From an uncultured Cohaesibacter sp. (lineage in GTDB: Bacteria; Pseudomonadota; Alphaproteobacteria; Rhizobiales; Cohaesibacteraceae), in assembly GCF_963666525.1 (NCBI RefSeq), contig NZ_OY762905.1:496001-560000 (forward strand): DNA of 64,000 nucleotides. The letters run 5' to 3'. Under the pieces are notes generated by a model, which was given only the letters and a program-made list of their open reading frames with translations, was not told the origin of the DNA and made no database searches. Shown here piece by piece: positions 54,512 to 64,000 of this stretch. Every line of letters starts with the position of its first letter. The first letter of the stretch is position 1. The position numbers and the translations under genes are program-made.

Positions 54512-55230
54512 TATTCTTCACCCTCCGCTGCTGCTGCTTCAGCTACTGGAGCATCGGCAGTACGGATAGCACCTGGAAGCGGAGCCCCTTCAGGACGAGC
54601 CTTCTTGACGGCGTCCTTGATAAGGATCCAACCACCTTTGGAACCAGGAACAGCACCCTGAACCAGAACCAGGCCACGGTCGGCATCGGTTTTGACAACC
54701 TTCAGATTCTGAGTGGTTACGCGGGTTGACCCCAAGTGACCAGCCATCTTCTTGCCTTTGAAGACCTTGCCCGGATCCTGACACTGACCAGTCGAACCGT
54801 GGGCACGGTGAGATACGGATACGCCGTGTGTAGCGCGTCCACCACCGAAGTTGTGGCGTTTCATGGCACCGGCAAAGCCTTTACCAATAGACGTACCAAC
54901 AACATCCACATGCTGACCAGCAACATAATGGTCCGCAGTCAGCTCAGCACCAACCTCGATGAGGTTCTCTTCGCTTACACGGAATTCAGCAAGTTTACGT
55001 TTCGGTTCAACCTGCGCTACGGCGAAATGGCCGCGCATAGGCTTCGAAACATTCTTAACTTTGGCTTTACCCACACCCAACTGAAGGGCGGTATAGCCGT
55101 TTTTCTCTACAGTACGCTGAGCAACAACCTGGCAATTCTCAATCTTGAGAACCGTAACCGGAACATGTTCGCCGGCTTCGGTATAAATGCGGGTCATTCC
55201 CAACTTCTGTGCGATCACACCAGAACGCAT
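54511..55230 (-). CDS. rplC: Large ribosomal subunit protein L3
   Basis: 239 residues. [16 protein letters not shown], the [52 protein letters not shown] core and an alanine/glutamate-rich tail ([11 protein letters not shown]) that extends beyond E. coli L3. 24 nt after rpsJ. Confidence 0.98.
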   Translation of the reverse strand: MRSGVIAQKLGMTRIYTEAGEHVPVTVLKIENCQVVAQRTVEKNGYTALQLGVGKAKVKNVSKPMRGHFAVAQVEPKRKLAEFRVSEENLIEVGAELTADHYVAGQHVDVVGTSIGKGFAGAMKRHNFGGGRATHGVSVSHRAHGSTGQCQDPGKVFKGKKMAGHLGSTRVTTQNLKVVKTDADRGLVLVQGAVPGSKGGWILIKDAVKKARPEGAPLPGAIRTADAPVAEAAAAEGEE

Positions 55231-55254
55231 GGCTACTCTTGCCTCTCGCTCACG

Positions 55255-55563
55255 TTAGAGCTTAATTTCTACGTCCACACCGGCCGCAAGATCTAGCTTC
55301 ATGAGGGCATCAACCGTCTGAGGGGTCGGGTCGATGATGTCGAGGAGACGCTTGTGCGTACGGATCTCGAACTGCTCACGGCTTTTCTTGTTAACATGCG
55401 GCGAACGGTTGACAGTGAACTTCTCGATATGGGTCGGAAGAGGAACCGGACCACGAACGTTAGCGCCAGTGCGCTTTGCTGTGGACACGATTTCCTTAGC
55501 TGACGTATCGAGAATGCGATGGTCGAATGCCTTAAGGCGAATTCGAATATTCTGACCGTTCAT
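55255..55563 (-). CDS. rpsJ: Small ribosomal subunit protein S10
   Basis: 102 residues. [29 protein letters not shown] and [21 protein letters not shown] are diagnostic; it also takes part in transcription antitermination with NusB. First gene of the S10 set, 60 nt after tuf. Confidence 0.98.
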   Translation of the reverse strand: MNGQNIRIRLKAFDHRILDTSAKEIVSTAKRTGANVRGPVPLPTHIEKFTVNRSPHVNKKSREQFEIRTHKRLLDIIDPTPQTVDALMKLDLAAGVDVEIKL

Positions 55564-55576
55564 ATTTTCAACCTCA

Positions 55577-55612
55577 AAAGACTGGGGTGCGCCAAGCGAA
55601 CCCGGGCACCCC
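55577..55612 (-). terminator. Probable terminator between tuf and rpsJ
   Basis: On the minus strand GGGGTGC and GCACCCC pair around a 15-nt loop with partial internal pairing, followed by AGTCTTTTG. It starts 11 nt after the tuf stop; likely partial, since rpsJ follows within 60 nt. Confidence 0.55.
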
Positions 55613-55623
55613 TGCCCTAATGA

Positions 55624-56814
<1,191 letters not shown>

Positions 56815-56910
56815 AGGAAAGTCTCCATTCTTAAAAACATCATTAAGTGCGGCGGCTAGACCGCCCTGCCCCCGAAGCCGAGAGCAGGACAATCAACCAA
56901 ACTTCTGAAC

Positions 56911-58986
56911 TCAGGCGTATTTGGCCTGAACTTCGTCAGCGACAGCCTGTGGCACCTGTGCGTAGTGATTAAACGTCATGGTGAACTGTGCGCGACCCTG
57001 TGACATGGAACGAAGAGTGTTCACATAGCCAAACATGTTCGCCAACGGCACCATGGCGCCAATAACGGTTACTACACCGCGAGATTCAGTTCCGGAGATC
57101 TGACCGCGGCGGGAGTTGATGTCGCCGATGATATCGCCCATGTAATCTTCAGGGGTAACAACTTCGACTTTCATCATTGGCTCGAGCAGTTTCGGACCAG
57201 CTTTCTTGCAACCTTCGCGGAAACCTGCGCGAGCAGCGATTTCGAAGGCGAGCACAGAAGAGTCAACGTCATGGAAGGCACCGTCAATGAGGTCCACCTT
57301 GATGTCAACCATCGGGAAGCCAGCCAGAGGACCTGCGGTCATAACGGACTGAACGCCCTTTTCGACGCCAGGGATGTATTCTTTCGGAATAGCACCACCA
57401 ACGATAGAGGATTTGAACTCAAAACCAGCACCTGGCTCGTTCGGCTCAATAACCATTTTGACGCGACCGAACTGACCGGTACCACCCGACTGCTTCTTGT
57501 GGGTGTAATCGATAGTTTCAGCACGGCTGATGGTTTCACGGTAAGCCACCTGCGGCGCACCGATGTTTGCCTCAACCTTGAACTCGCGACGCATACGGTC
57601 AACGAGAATGTCGAGATGAAGCTCGCCCATGCCAGCCATGATGGTCTGGCCGGATTCTTCGTCCGTTTTGACGCGGAAGGAAGGATCTTCTGCAGCAAGA
57701 CGGTTCAGAGCAAGACCCATCTTTTCCTGGTCAGCCTTGGACTTCGGCTCAACAGCGATTTCGATAACTGGTTCCGGGAACTCCATGCGTTCCAGGATAA
57801 CCGGCTTCAGAGGATCGCAGAGGGTATCACCAGTGGTGGTATCCTTCAGACCGGCGATAGCAACGATGTCACCAGCGAATGCTTCCTTGATGTCCTCACG
57901 AGAGTTGGAGTGCATCTGAAGCATGCGACCGACGCGCTCGCGCTTCTCTTTCACGGTGTTGAGAACCGACGTACCAGCTTCGAGCTTGCCCGAGTAGATA
58001 CGGCAGAAAGTCAGGGAGCCAACAAACGGGTCGTTCGCGATCTTGAAAGCAAGCATGGCAAATGGCTCGTTGTCGTCAGCATGACGTTCGATCGGCTGTT
58101 CGGTCTTGGCATCGATACCACGGATGGATTCGATGTCGACCGGGCTTGGCAGATAATCGACAACAGCATCAAGAAGAGGCTGAACACCCTTGTTCTTGAA
58201 CGCAGTACCGCAGAGGATCGGAATGAACTCGTTGGCAATGGTGCCCTTGCGGATCAGCTTCATCAGCGTTTCCTTGGATGGCTCTTCGCCTTCCAGATAG
58301 GCTTCCATGACAGCTTCGTCGATTTCGACAACGGTCTCGATCAGCTTTTCGCGATATTCTTCAGCCTGGGCCAAGTCGGCTTCCGGGATTTCGTTCGTTT
58401 CGAACTCAGCACCCAGATGCTCTTCGTGCCAGATGATCTGCTTCATGTTGACCAGATCGATAACGCCCTTGAACTCGCTCTCAGCACCAACTGGCAACTG
58501 AAGGCAAAGCGGCTTTGCGCCGAGGCGGCTTTCGATCATTTCAACGCAGCGATAGAAATCGGCACCGAGCTTGTCCATCTTGTTGACAAAGATCATCCGA
58601 GGAACGCTGTATTTGTCAGCCTGACGCCATACGGTTTCAGTCTGAGGCTCAACACCAGCGTTCGCATCCAGGCAGCACACAGCGCCGTCAAGCACACGCA
58701 GAGAACGTTCAACTTCAATGGTGAAGTCAACGTGGCCTGGGGTGTCGATGATGTTCAGACGCTTTTCACGCCAGAAACAAGTGGTAGCAGCAGAGGTAAT
58801 GGTAATACCGCGTTCCTGCTCTTGTTCCATCCAGTCCATGGTGGCAGCACCATCATGAACCTCGCCAATCTTATGGCTTTTCCCTGTGTAATAGAGGATT
58901 CGTTCAGTCGTGGTCGTCTTACCAGCATCAATGTGAGCCATGATGCCGAAGTTACGATAATCCTCAATCTTGTGGCTGCGTGCCAT
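56911..58986 (-). CDS. fusA: Translation elongation factor G
   Basis: 691 residues, full length. GTPase domain with [42 protein letters not shown] and [10 protein letters not shown]; domains II-V follow, with the domain IV tip near [15 protein letters not shown]. It drives translocation and ribosome recycling. 18 nt after rpsG. Confidence 0.98.
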   Translation of the reverse strand: MARSHKIEDYRNFGIMAHIDAGKTTTTERILYYTGKSHKIGEVHDGAATMDWMEQEQERGITITSAATTCFWREKRLNIIDTPGHVDFTIEVERSLRVLDGAVCCLDANAGVEPQTETVWRQADKYSVPRMIFVNKMDKLGADFYRCVEMIESRLGAKPLCLQLPVGAESEFKGVIDLVNMKQIIWHEEHLGAEFETNEIPEADLAQAEEYREKLIETVVEIDEAVMEAYLEGEEPSKETLMKLIRKGTIANEFIPILCGTAFKNKGVQPLLDAVVDYLPSPVDIESIRGIDAKTEQPIERHADDNEPFAMLAFKIANDPFVGSLTFCRIYSGKLEAGTSVLNTVKEKRERVGRMLQMHSNSREDIKEAFAGDIVAIAGLKDTTTGDTLCDPLKPVILERMEFPEPVIEIAVEPKSKADQEKMGLALNRLAAEDPSFRVKTDEESGQTIMAGMGELHLDILVDRMRREFKVEANIGAPQVAYRETISRAETIDYTHKKQSGGTGQFGRVKMVIEPNEPGAGFEFKSSIVGGAIPKEYIPGVEKGVQSVMTAGPLAGFPMVDIKVDLIDGAFHDVDSSVLAFEIAARAGFREGCKKAGPKLLEPMMKVEVVTPEDYMGDIIGDINSRRGQISGTESRGVVTVIGAMVPLANMFGYVNTLRSMSQGRAQFTMTFNHYAQVPQAVADEVQAKYA

Positions 58987-59004
58987 GACTTAGCCCCTAA
59001 TGGT

Positions 59005-59475
59005 TTACCAGCGATAATGCGAGAAGGCACGGTTGGCTTCAGCCATACGGTGCGTATCTTCGCGTTTCTTGACTGCCGAACCGCGGTTGTTGAAGGCATC
59101 CAGAAGCTCGCCGGAAAGGCGATCGATCATGGTGCGTTCGTTACGGTTACGAGCAGCAGTAATGATCCAACGGATAGCCAAAGCCTGTTTGCGTTCGGAA
59201 CGAACATCAACAGGAACCTGATAAGTCGCACCACCAACACGGCGGGAACGAACTTCAACAGCAGGCATGACATTTTCCAGAGCAGTGTGGAACACTTCTA
59301 CCGGATTCTGCTTCAGCTTTCCTTCAACAGCGTCAAGGGCACCGTAAACGATCCGTTCGGAAACAGACTTTTTACCGTCCAGCATGATGCTGTTCATGAA
59401 TTTTGAAATAACGATATCGCCGAACTTAGGATCCGGGTTGATAACGCGTTTTTCTGCACTATGGCGACGTGACAT
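59005..59475 (-). CDS. rpsG: Small ribosomal subunit protein S7
   Basis: 156 residues. [20 protein letters not shown], then [32 protein letters not shown], and the end [13 protein letters not shown] identify it. S7 nucleates 30S head assembly and represses the str operon in E. coli. 23 nt after rpsL. Confidence 0.98.
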   Translation of the reverse strand: MSRRHSAEKRVINPDPKFGDIVISKFMNSIMLDGKKSVSERIVYGALDAVEGKLKQNPVEVFHTALENVMPAVEVRSRRVGGATYQVPVDVRSERKQALAIRWIITAARNRNERTMIDRLSGELLDAFNNRGSAVKKREDTHRMAEANRAFSHYRW

Positions 59476-59498
59476 GTGACCAGAACTCCAATAGCGGC

Positions 59499-59870
59499 TT
59501 ACTTAGGCCGCTTTGCACCATATTTTGAACGGCGCTGTTTGCGGTCTTTAACACCCTGAGTATCGAGAACACCGCGAAGGATGTGATAACGAACACCAGG
59601 CAAGTCTTTCACGCGACCGCCGCGGATCATGACAACGGAGTGTTCCTGAAGGTTATGGCCCTCACCAGGGATATAGCCGATAACTTCAAAACCGTTGGTC
59701 AAGCGAACCTTGGCAACCTTACGCAGAGCCGAGTTCGGCTTCTTAGGCGTAGTGGTGTAGACGCGCGTACATACGCCCCGCTTCTGAGGGCAGGCCTCCA
59801 TGGCCGGAACTTTGTTTCGCTTCACCGGCGCTTTGCGCGGTTTACGAATAAGCTGGTTAATGGTTGGCAT
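59499..59870 (-). CDS. rpsL: Small ribosomal subunit protein S12
   Basis: 123 residues from [12 protein letters not shown] at 59870; the frame is open further upstream but not conserved. The decoding-centre lysines in [13 protein letters not shown] and GGRVKDLPG are the wild-type residues found in streptomycin-sensitive bacteria. First gene of the str operon, about 245 nt downstream of a good promoter candidate. Confidence 0.98.
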   Translation of the reverse strand: MPTINQLIRKPRKAPVKRNKVPAMEACPQKRGVCTRVYTTTPKKPNSALRKVAKVRLTNGFEVIGYIPGEGHNLQEHSVVMIRGGRVKDLPGVRYHILRGVLDTQGVKDRKQRRSKYGAKRPK

Positions 59871-60113
59871 TAACGTGTGCCTTTCAGATCTCTCTGAATA
59901 AATACCTATTGCTCCGTCCGCACGTGCAAAAGCGCAGCAGCGCGCGACCCTTGCCGCGAACGGGGCTGTGAAAACCAGAGGATTACGGAAATCCGCAATC
60001 ATGAGCCAGTCAATCTCAGCTTCATTGAGACGAACATCGTTTAAATGGTCCTGTGTCGAAAACGAGGCGCTTTCGATCAATGAGCACTTACGGCATGTTC
60101 GAGAAGTGGCGCG

Positions 60114-60142
60114 AACCTACTCTGAAGATTGCATTCCGTCAA
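60114..60142 (-). promoter_or_regulatory. Promoter of the rpsL-rpsG-fusA-tuf operon
   Basis: On the minus strand TTGACG (60137-60142) and TAGGTT (60114-60119) with a 17-nt spacer, a good sigma-70 match in alphaproteobacterial style, placed in the only large gap before rpsL. Confidence 0.6.
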
Positions 60143-60507
60143 CCCCCTTGATGAAGATTCACGGAAGTCCGCCATTCGCGGCCTAAGCGCGTAATATAAT
60201 TGCGTTTTTATGCCGTGATACACAATATTAATGCGACCGCTTTGAATTTTCGCCGAAATCAGCCGATTCTTCCCCAGATCGCCTCCGGTGGCCAGATCAA
60301 TAGCCGATCAAAAGCGTGAATCGAGAAGGAAAAGATTCTCTCGCCAGACTTAACAAAACATCCGGATCAGACGAAAATCGACAATCATATATGTTAATTT
60401 TTTCGGCCGTCGCCTCTTGTTGGCCTCATTGACCGCGAACCAAGCGCCATATCTGGCCTGGCGGAGAGTCAAAAGAGCTCTTCCGACGAACCGAAAATGC
60501 CCCAAAA

Positions 60508-60544
60508 GCAAAAGGGCCGCTACCATTCGGTAACGGCCCTTTTA
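60508..60544 (-). terminator. Rho-independent terminator after rpoC
   Basis: On the minus strand AAAAGGGCCGTTACC pairs with GGTAGCGGCCCTTTT (one G-U/offset position) around a short loop, with flanking A and T runs. It starts about 22 nt after the rpoC stop. Confidence 0.9.
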
Positions 60545-60565
60545 TGATTCATGCCTGCAACAGAC

Positions 60566-63500
60566 TTATTCGGCAGGTTCCTTGGCGGACAGATCGGAAA
60601 TCTGCGGCGTGTTGGTCAGAGACTGTGTTCTCTGACGCTCTTCCAGAATGAGATCGTCGCGATGGGTAGCAACCCGACGCAGACCGGACATCACGCGGCC
60701 GGTACCAGCCGGGATGAGACGCCCAACAATCACGTTTTCCTTCAGACCTTCCAGAGTATCGATCTTGCCCTGAACAGATGCTTCGGTCAGAACACGCGTT
60801 GTTTCCTGGAAGGAAGCCGCCGAGATGAACGAACGGGTCTGCAGGCTTGCCTTGGTAATACCAAGCAGAACCGGCTTGCCCTTTGCAGGGGTCTTGCCTT
60901 CTGCAGCCAGACGCTCATTTTCTTCCGCGAATTCCAGGCGATCGATATGTTCGCCCTGCAGGAAGTAGCTGTCGCCCTGCTCTTCGATTTCGATCTTCTG
61001 CAGCATCTGACGGACAATCACTTCGATGTGCTTGTCGTTGATGCCCACGCCCTGCAGACGGTAGACGTCCTGGATCTCGTTGACGAGATATTCGGCAAGA
61101 GCTGCTACGCCCTTGACAGCCAGAATGTCGTGCGGTGCCGGGTTGCCGTCAAGAATATAGTCACCCTTTTCAATGAAGTCGCCTTCCTGAAGATGGAAAG
61201 GACGTCCTTTCGGGATCAGATATTCAATTGGCTCGATCTTCTCATCAGCCGGTTCCAGCACGATGCGACGCTTGTTCTTGTAGTCGCGACCGAAGCGGAT
61301 GGTGCCATCATAATCGGCGATGACAGCATGGTCCTTCGGACGACGGGCTTCGAACAGTTCGGCAACGCGAGGAAGACCACCAGTGATGTCTTTCGTCTTG
61401 GCACTTTCCATCGGGATACGAGCCAGAACGTCACCGGCAGAAACCTTCGTACCCGGCTGAACCGAGAGAATGGCTTCGACCTGAAGCATGTAACGAGCAT
61501 CGCCACCACGCGGCAGAGACTTGATCGCACCGCTGGAGTCCTTGACCGTGATCGCAGGCTTCATGTCTGCAGAACGCGGGTTGGACCGCCAGTCGATAAC
61601 AACGCGCTTGGTGATACCGGTCGACTCGTCCGTCGCTTCGCTGACCGAGAGGCCTTCGGCAACGTCTTCAAAGTCGATGACACCGTTCACTTCGCTCAGT
61701 ACCGGACGGGTGTAAGGGTCCCATTCGGCCAAACGCTGGCCGGCCTTGACCTTGTCACCTTCGTCAACATGCAGGATCGTACCATAGGTAACCTTGTTGA
61801 CAGACCGTTCGTTGCCTTCTTCATCGATGATGGCAATGGATACGTTCCGGCCAAGGGTGATCAGCTTGCCTTCAGAGTTGCGAGCAACGTTGCGGTTGCG
61901 GATCTCGATCGTACCTTCGAAATTGGATTCGATGAACGAGCTGTCAACCACCTGCGCCGTACCACCGATGTGGAACGTACGCATCGTCAGCTGCGTGCCC
62001 GGCTCACCGATGGACTGGGCAGCGATAACGCCGACAGCCTCACCAATGTTCACTTCGGTACCGCGAGCAAGGTCACGACCATAACATGCTGCGCAAACGC
62101 CGTTGCGGGAATGACAGGTCAGAACCGAGCGAACGGTGATTGACTGAAGACCACAGGTCTCGATTTCTTCAAGATGCTCTTCAGAAATGATAGAGCCCTT
62201 CGGAACGATGACCTCACCGGTCTTCGGATTGACAACATCCAGAGCAGCCGTGCGGCCCTTGGTACGAGTACCAAGCGTGGCAACAATCTGACCGGCGTCA
62301 ACAATCGCGCGAACTTCCAGACCTTCTTCGGAACCACAATCGCGTTCGGTGATGATGCTGTCCTGAGCAACGTCCACCAGACGACGGGTGAGGTAACCAG
62401 AGTTGGCCGTTTTCAGAGCCGTATCAGCCAGACCCTTACGGGCACCGTGTGTGGAGTTGAAGTACTCCATAACGGTCAGGCCTTCTTTAAAGTTCGAGAT
62501 GATCGGTGTCTCGATGATCTCGCCCGAAGGCTTGGCCATAAGACCACGCATACCAGCCAGCTGTTTCATCTGAGCCGGCGAACCACGAGCACCGGAGTGA
62601 GCCATCATGTAAACCGAGTTCATCGGCTTCTGACGCTTGGTCTCCTCGTCATACTCGACGGCCTGAATGCGCTTCATCATTTCGTCAGCAACGCGGTCGG
62701 TACATTTTGCCCAGGCGTCAACAACCTTGTTGTATTTCTCGCCCTGCGTGATGAGACCGTCGTTATACTGGGTTTCGAATTCCTTCGCCATGGTGCTGGT
62801 CTCTTCGATGAGACCTGCCTTGGTGTCCGGAATCACCATGTCGTCCTTGCCGAAGGAAATACCGGCGCGGAATGCACGGTTGAAGCCTAGCCCCATGATC
62901 TTGTCGCAGAAGATGACCGTTTCCTTCTGACCACACGCCCGGTAGACGAAGTGGATCATCTTGGAAATTTCTTTCTTGGTCATCAATTTGTTGCAAGCTT
63001 CGAACGAGACCTGCGGATGGCGCGGCAGCAGCTCGCCAATCAGCATACGGCCCGGGGTCGTTTCATAGATCTGCGAAACCGGATTTCCGTCTTCGTCGAT
63101 GGTCTTGTAGCGACCCTTGATCTTGGCATGCAGCGTAACTGCCTTGGTTTCCAGAGCATGATGCAACTCGCCGATGTCGGAGAACAGCATCCCCTCACCC
63201 GGCTCGTTTTCATTCATGATGGACAGATAATAGAGACCCAGAACAATGTCCTGCGAAGGCACGATGATCGGTTCACCGTTGGCCGGATGCAGAATGTTGT
63301 TGGTCGACATCATCAGCACGCGGGCTTCCAGCTGAGCTTCCAGCGACAGCGGCACGTGAACAGCCATCTGGTCACCGTCGAAGTCGGCGTTGAAGGCCGA
63401 ACAGACGAGAGGATGCAGCTGAATGGCCTTGCCTTCAACCAGATGCGGTTCGAATGCCTGAATGCCCAGACGGTGCAGCGTAGGCGCACGGTTCAGCATG

Positions 63501-64000
63501 ACCGGATGTTCGCGGATAACCTCTTCAAGGATATCCCAGACTTCCGGCTTGCCCTTTTCAACCAGTTTCTTGGCCTGCTTGACGGTGGTCGAGTAGCCCT
63601 TGGCGTCCAGACGAGAATAGATGAACGGCTTAAACAGCTCGAGCGCCATCTTCTTCGGCAGACCGCACTGATGCAGTTTCAGTTCAGGACCCACGGTAAT
63701 AACGGAACGACCGGAATAGTCGACGCGCTTGCCGAGCAGGTTCTGACGGAAACGACCGTGCTTGCCCTTGAGCATGTCGGACAGCGATTTCAGCGGACGC
63801 TTGTTGGCACCGGTGATGACGCGGCCGCGACGGCCGTTGTCGAACAGCGCATCAACAGATTCCTGCAGCATGCGCTTTTCGTTCCGGATGATGATATCCG
63901 GCGCACGCAGCTCCATCAGACGTTTCAAACGGTTGTTACGGTTGATCACACGACGATAAAGGTCGTTCAGGTCAGACGTGGCAAACCGGCCGCCATCGAG
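60566..64000 (-). CDS. rpoC: DNA-directed RNA polymerase beta' subunit, partial
   Basis: 1144 residues of the C-terminal part; the N-terminus, with its zinc finger, lies beyond the window. The active-site [12 protein letters not shown] (three metal-binding Asp), the [15 protein letters not shown] segment, bridge-helix and trigger-loop region ([38 protein letters not shown]), and the late cysteine cluster [26 protein letters not shown] are present. The first visible residues ([25 protein letters not shown]) are the rudder/lid region. Confidence 0.98.
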   Translation of the reverse strand, partial: LDGGRFATSDLNDLYRRVINRNNRLKRLMELRAPDIIIRNEKRMLQESVDALFDNGRRGRVITGANKRPLKSLSDMLKGKHGRFRQNLLGKRVDYSGRSVITVGPELKLHQCGLPKKMALELFKPFIYSRLDAKGYSTTVKQAKKLVEKGKPEVWDILEEVIREHPVMLNRAPTLHRLGIQAFEPHLVEGKAIQLHPLVCSAFNADFDGDQMAVHVPLSLEAQLEARVLMMSTNNILHPANGEPIIVPSQDIVLGLYYLSIMNENEPGEGMLFSDIGELHHALETKAVTLHAKIKGRYKTIDEDGNPVSQIYETTPGRMLIGELLPRHPQVSFEACNKLMTKKEISKMIHFVYRACGQKETVIFCDKIMGLGFNRAFRAGISFGKDDMVIPDTKAGLIEETSTMAKEFETQYNDGLITQGEKYNKVVDAWAKCTDRVADEMMKRIQAVEYDEETKRQKPMNSVYMMAHSGARGSPAQMKQLAGMRGLMAKPSGEIIETPIISNFKEGLTVMEYFNSTHGARKGLADTALKTANSGYLTRRLVDVAQDSIITERDCGSEEGLEVRAIVDAGQIVATLGTRTKGRTAALDVVNPKTGEVIVPKGSIISEEHLEEIETCGLQSITVRSVLTCHSRNGVCAACYGRDLARGTEVNIGEAVGVIAAQSIGEPGTQLTMRTFHIGGTAQVVDSSFIESNFEGTIEIRNRNVARNSEGKLITLGRNVSIAIIDEEGNERSVNKVTYGTILHVDEGDKVKAGQRLAEWDPYTRPVLSEVNGVIDFEDVAEGLSVSEATDESTGITKRVVIDWRSNPRSADMKPAITVKDSSGAIKSLPRGGDARYMLQVEAILSVQPGTKVSAGDVLARIPMESAKTKDITGGLPRVAELFEARRPKDHAVIADYDGTIRFGRDYKNKRRIVLEPADEKIEPIEYLIPKGRPFHLQEGDFIEKGDYILDGNPAPHDILAVKGVAALAEYLVNEIQDVYRLQGVGINDKHIEVIVRQMLQKIEIEEQGDSYFLQGEHIDRLEFAEENERLAAEGKTPAKGKPVLLGITKASLQTRSFISAASFQETTRVLTEASVQGKIDTLEGLKENVIVGRLIPAGTGRVMSGLRRVATHRDDLILEERQRTQSLTNTPQISDLSAKEPAE

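Larger units (their letters stand above)
59871..60565. other. rpoC-rpsL intergenic region with str operon leader
   Basis: 695 bases: the rpoC terminator at 60508-60544, about 360 nt with no feature seen, a promoter candidate at 60114-60142, and a ~240-nt leader. In the leader, bases 59980-59999 form a near-perfect hairpin on the minus strand (GATTGCGGA with TCCGTAATC, one G-U). Confidence 0.6.

Noticed and set aside
57271-59406. 711-codon plus-strand frame over fusA and rpsG
   Set aside because: Antisense to highly conserved translation genes with biased codon use; no domain or start site.

Overview
The window looks like a chromosomal segment of an alphaproteobacterium of the Hyphomicrobiales (Rhizobiales) type. 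Signs are the ATP12 chaperone gene, the degP-rarA-crcB-rluC-HAD-ATP12 run, MocR/LysR/GntR-controlled transport loci, TRAP and Dpp-type uptake systems, and a single unbroken rpoC-str-S10-spc-alpha ribosomal block with a short-form adk. A marine genus such as Cohaesibacter would fit, but that is a guess. No phage, transposon, IS element or CRISPR array is visible.

Layout. Bases 1-3403 are the end of a sugar PTS operon: the C-terminus of a phosphoenolpyruvate-protein phosphotransferase, an unusual two-Rossmann zinc-type dehydrogenase and a 1-phosphofructokinase, closed by a strong terminator. Bases 3472-25488 form an accessory nutrient-scavenging region of four modules: (i) a MocR regulator divergent from a periplasmic-binding-fold enzyme-like gene, a polar amino acid ABC transporter and an M20 amidohydrolase; (ii) a TRAP transporter; (iii) a LysR regulator divergent from a class III CoA-transferase and an acyl-CoA dehydrogenase, with a GntR regulator and a DMT exporter beside them; (iv) an M19 dipeptidase with a five-gene Dpp-type peptide transporter. 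Several clear dyad symmetries lie in front of the regulators and transporters.

Bases 25489-41000 are mostly housekeeping: tRNA-Leu(GAG), a stand-alone FliN-like protein, lipB, a tiny Flp-pilin-like gene, the propionyl-CoA carboxylase subunits pccA and pccB separated by the folP-folB-folK operon, an FMN reductase and a small K+ channel, then the ATP12-HAD-rluC-crcB-rarA-degP operon on the minus strand.

Bases 41108-64000 are the minus-strand translation and transcription block, from partial rpoC through rpsL-rpsG-fusA-tuf and rpsJ to secY-adk-rpsM-rpsK-rpoA-rplQ. Gene order is canonical. Plausible promoters lie before rpsL and rpsM, and terminators follow rpoC, tuf, adk and rplQ.

No wholly new system can be demonstrated from the sequence alone. 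The best candidates for new biology are the fused dehydrogenase in the PTS operon, the MocR-linked module with a cytosolic binding-protein-like enzyme, the operator sites of the LysR and GntR loci, and the orphan FliN/Flp pair with CtrA-like sites.
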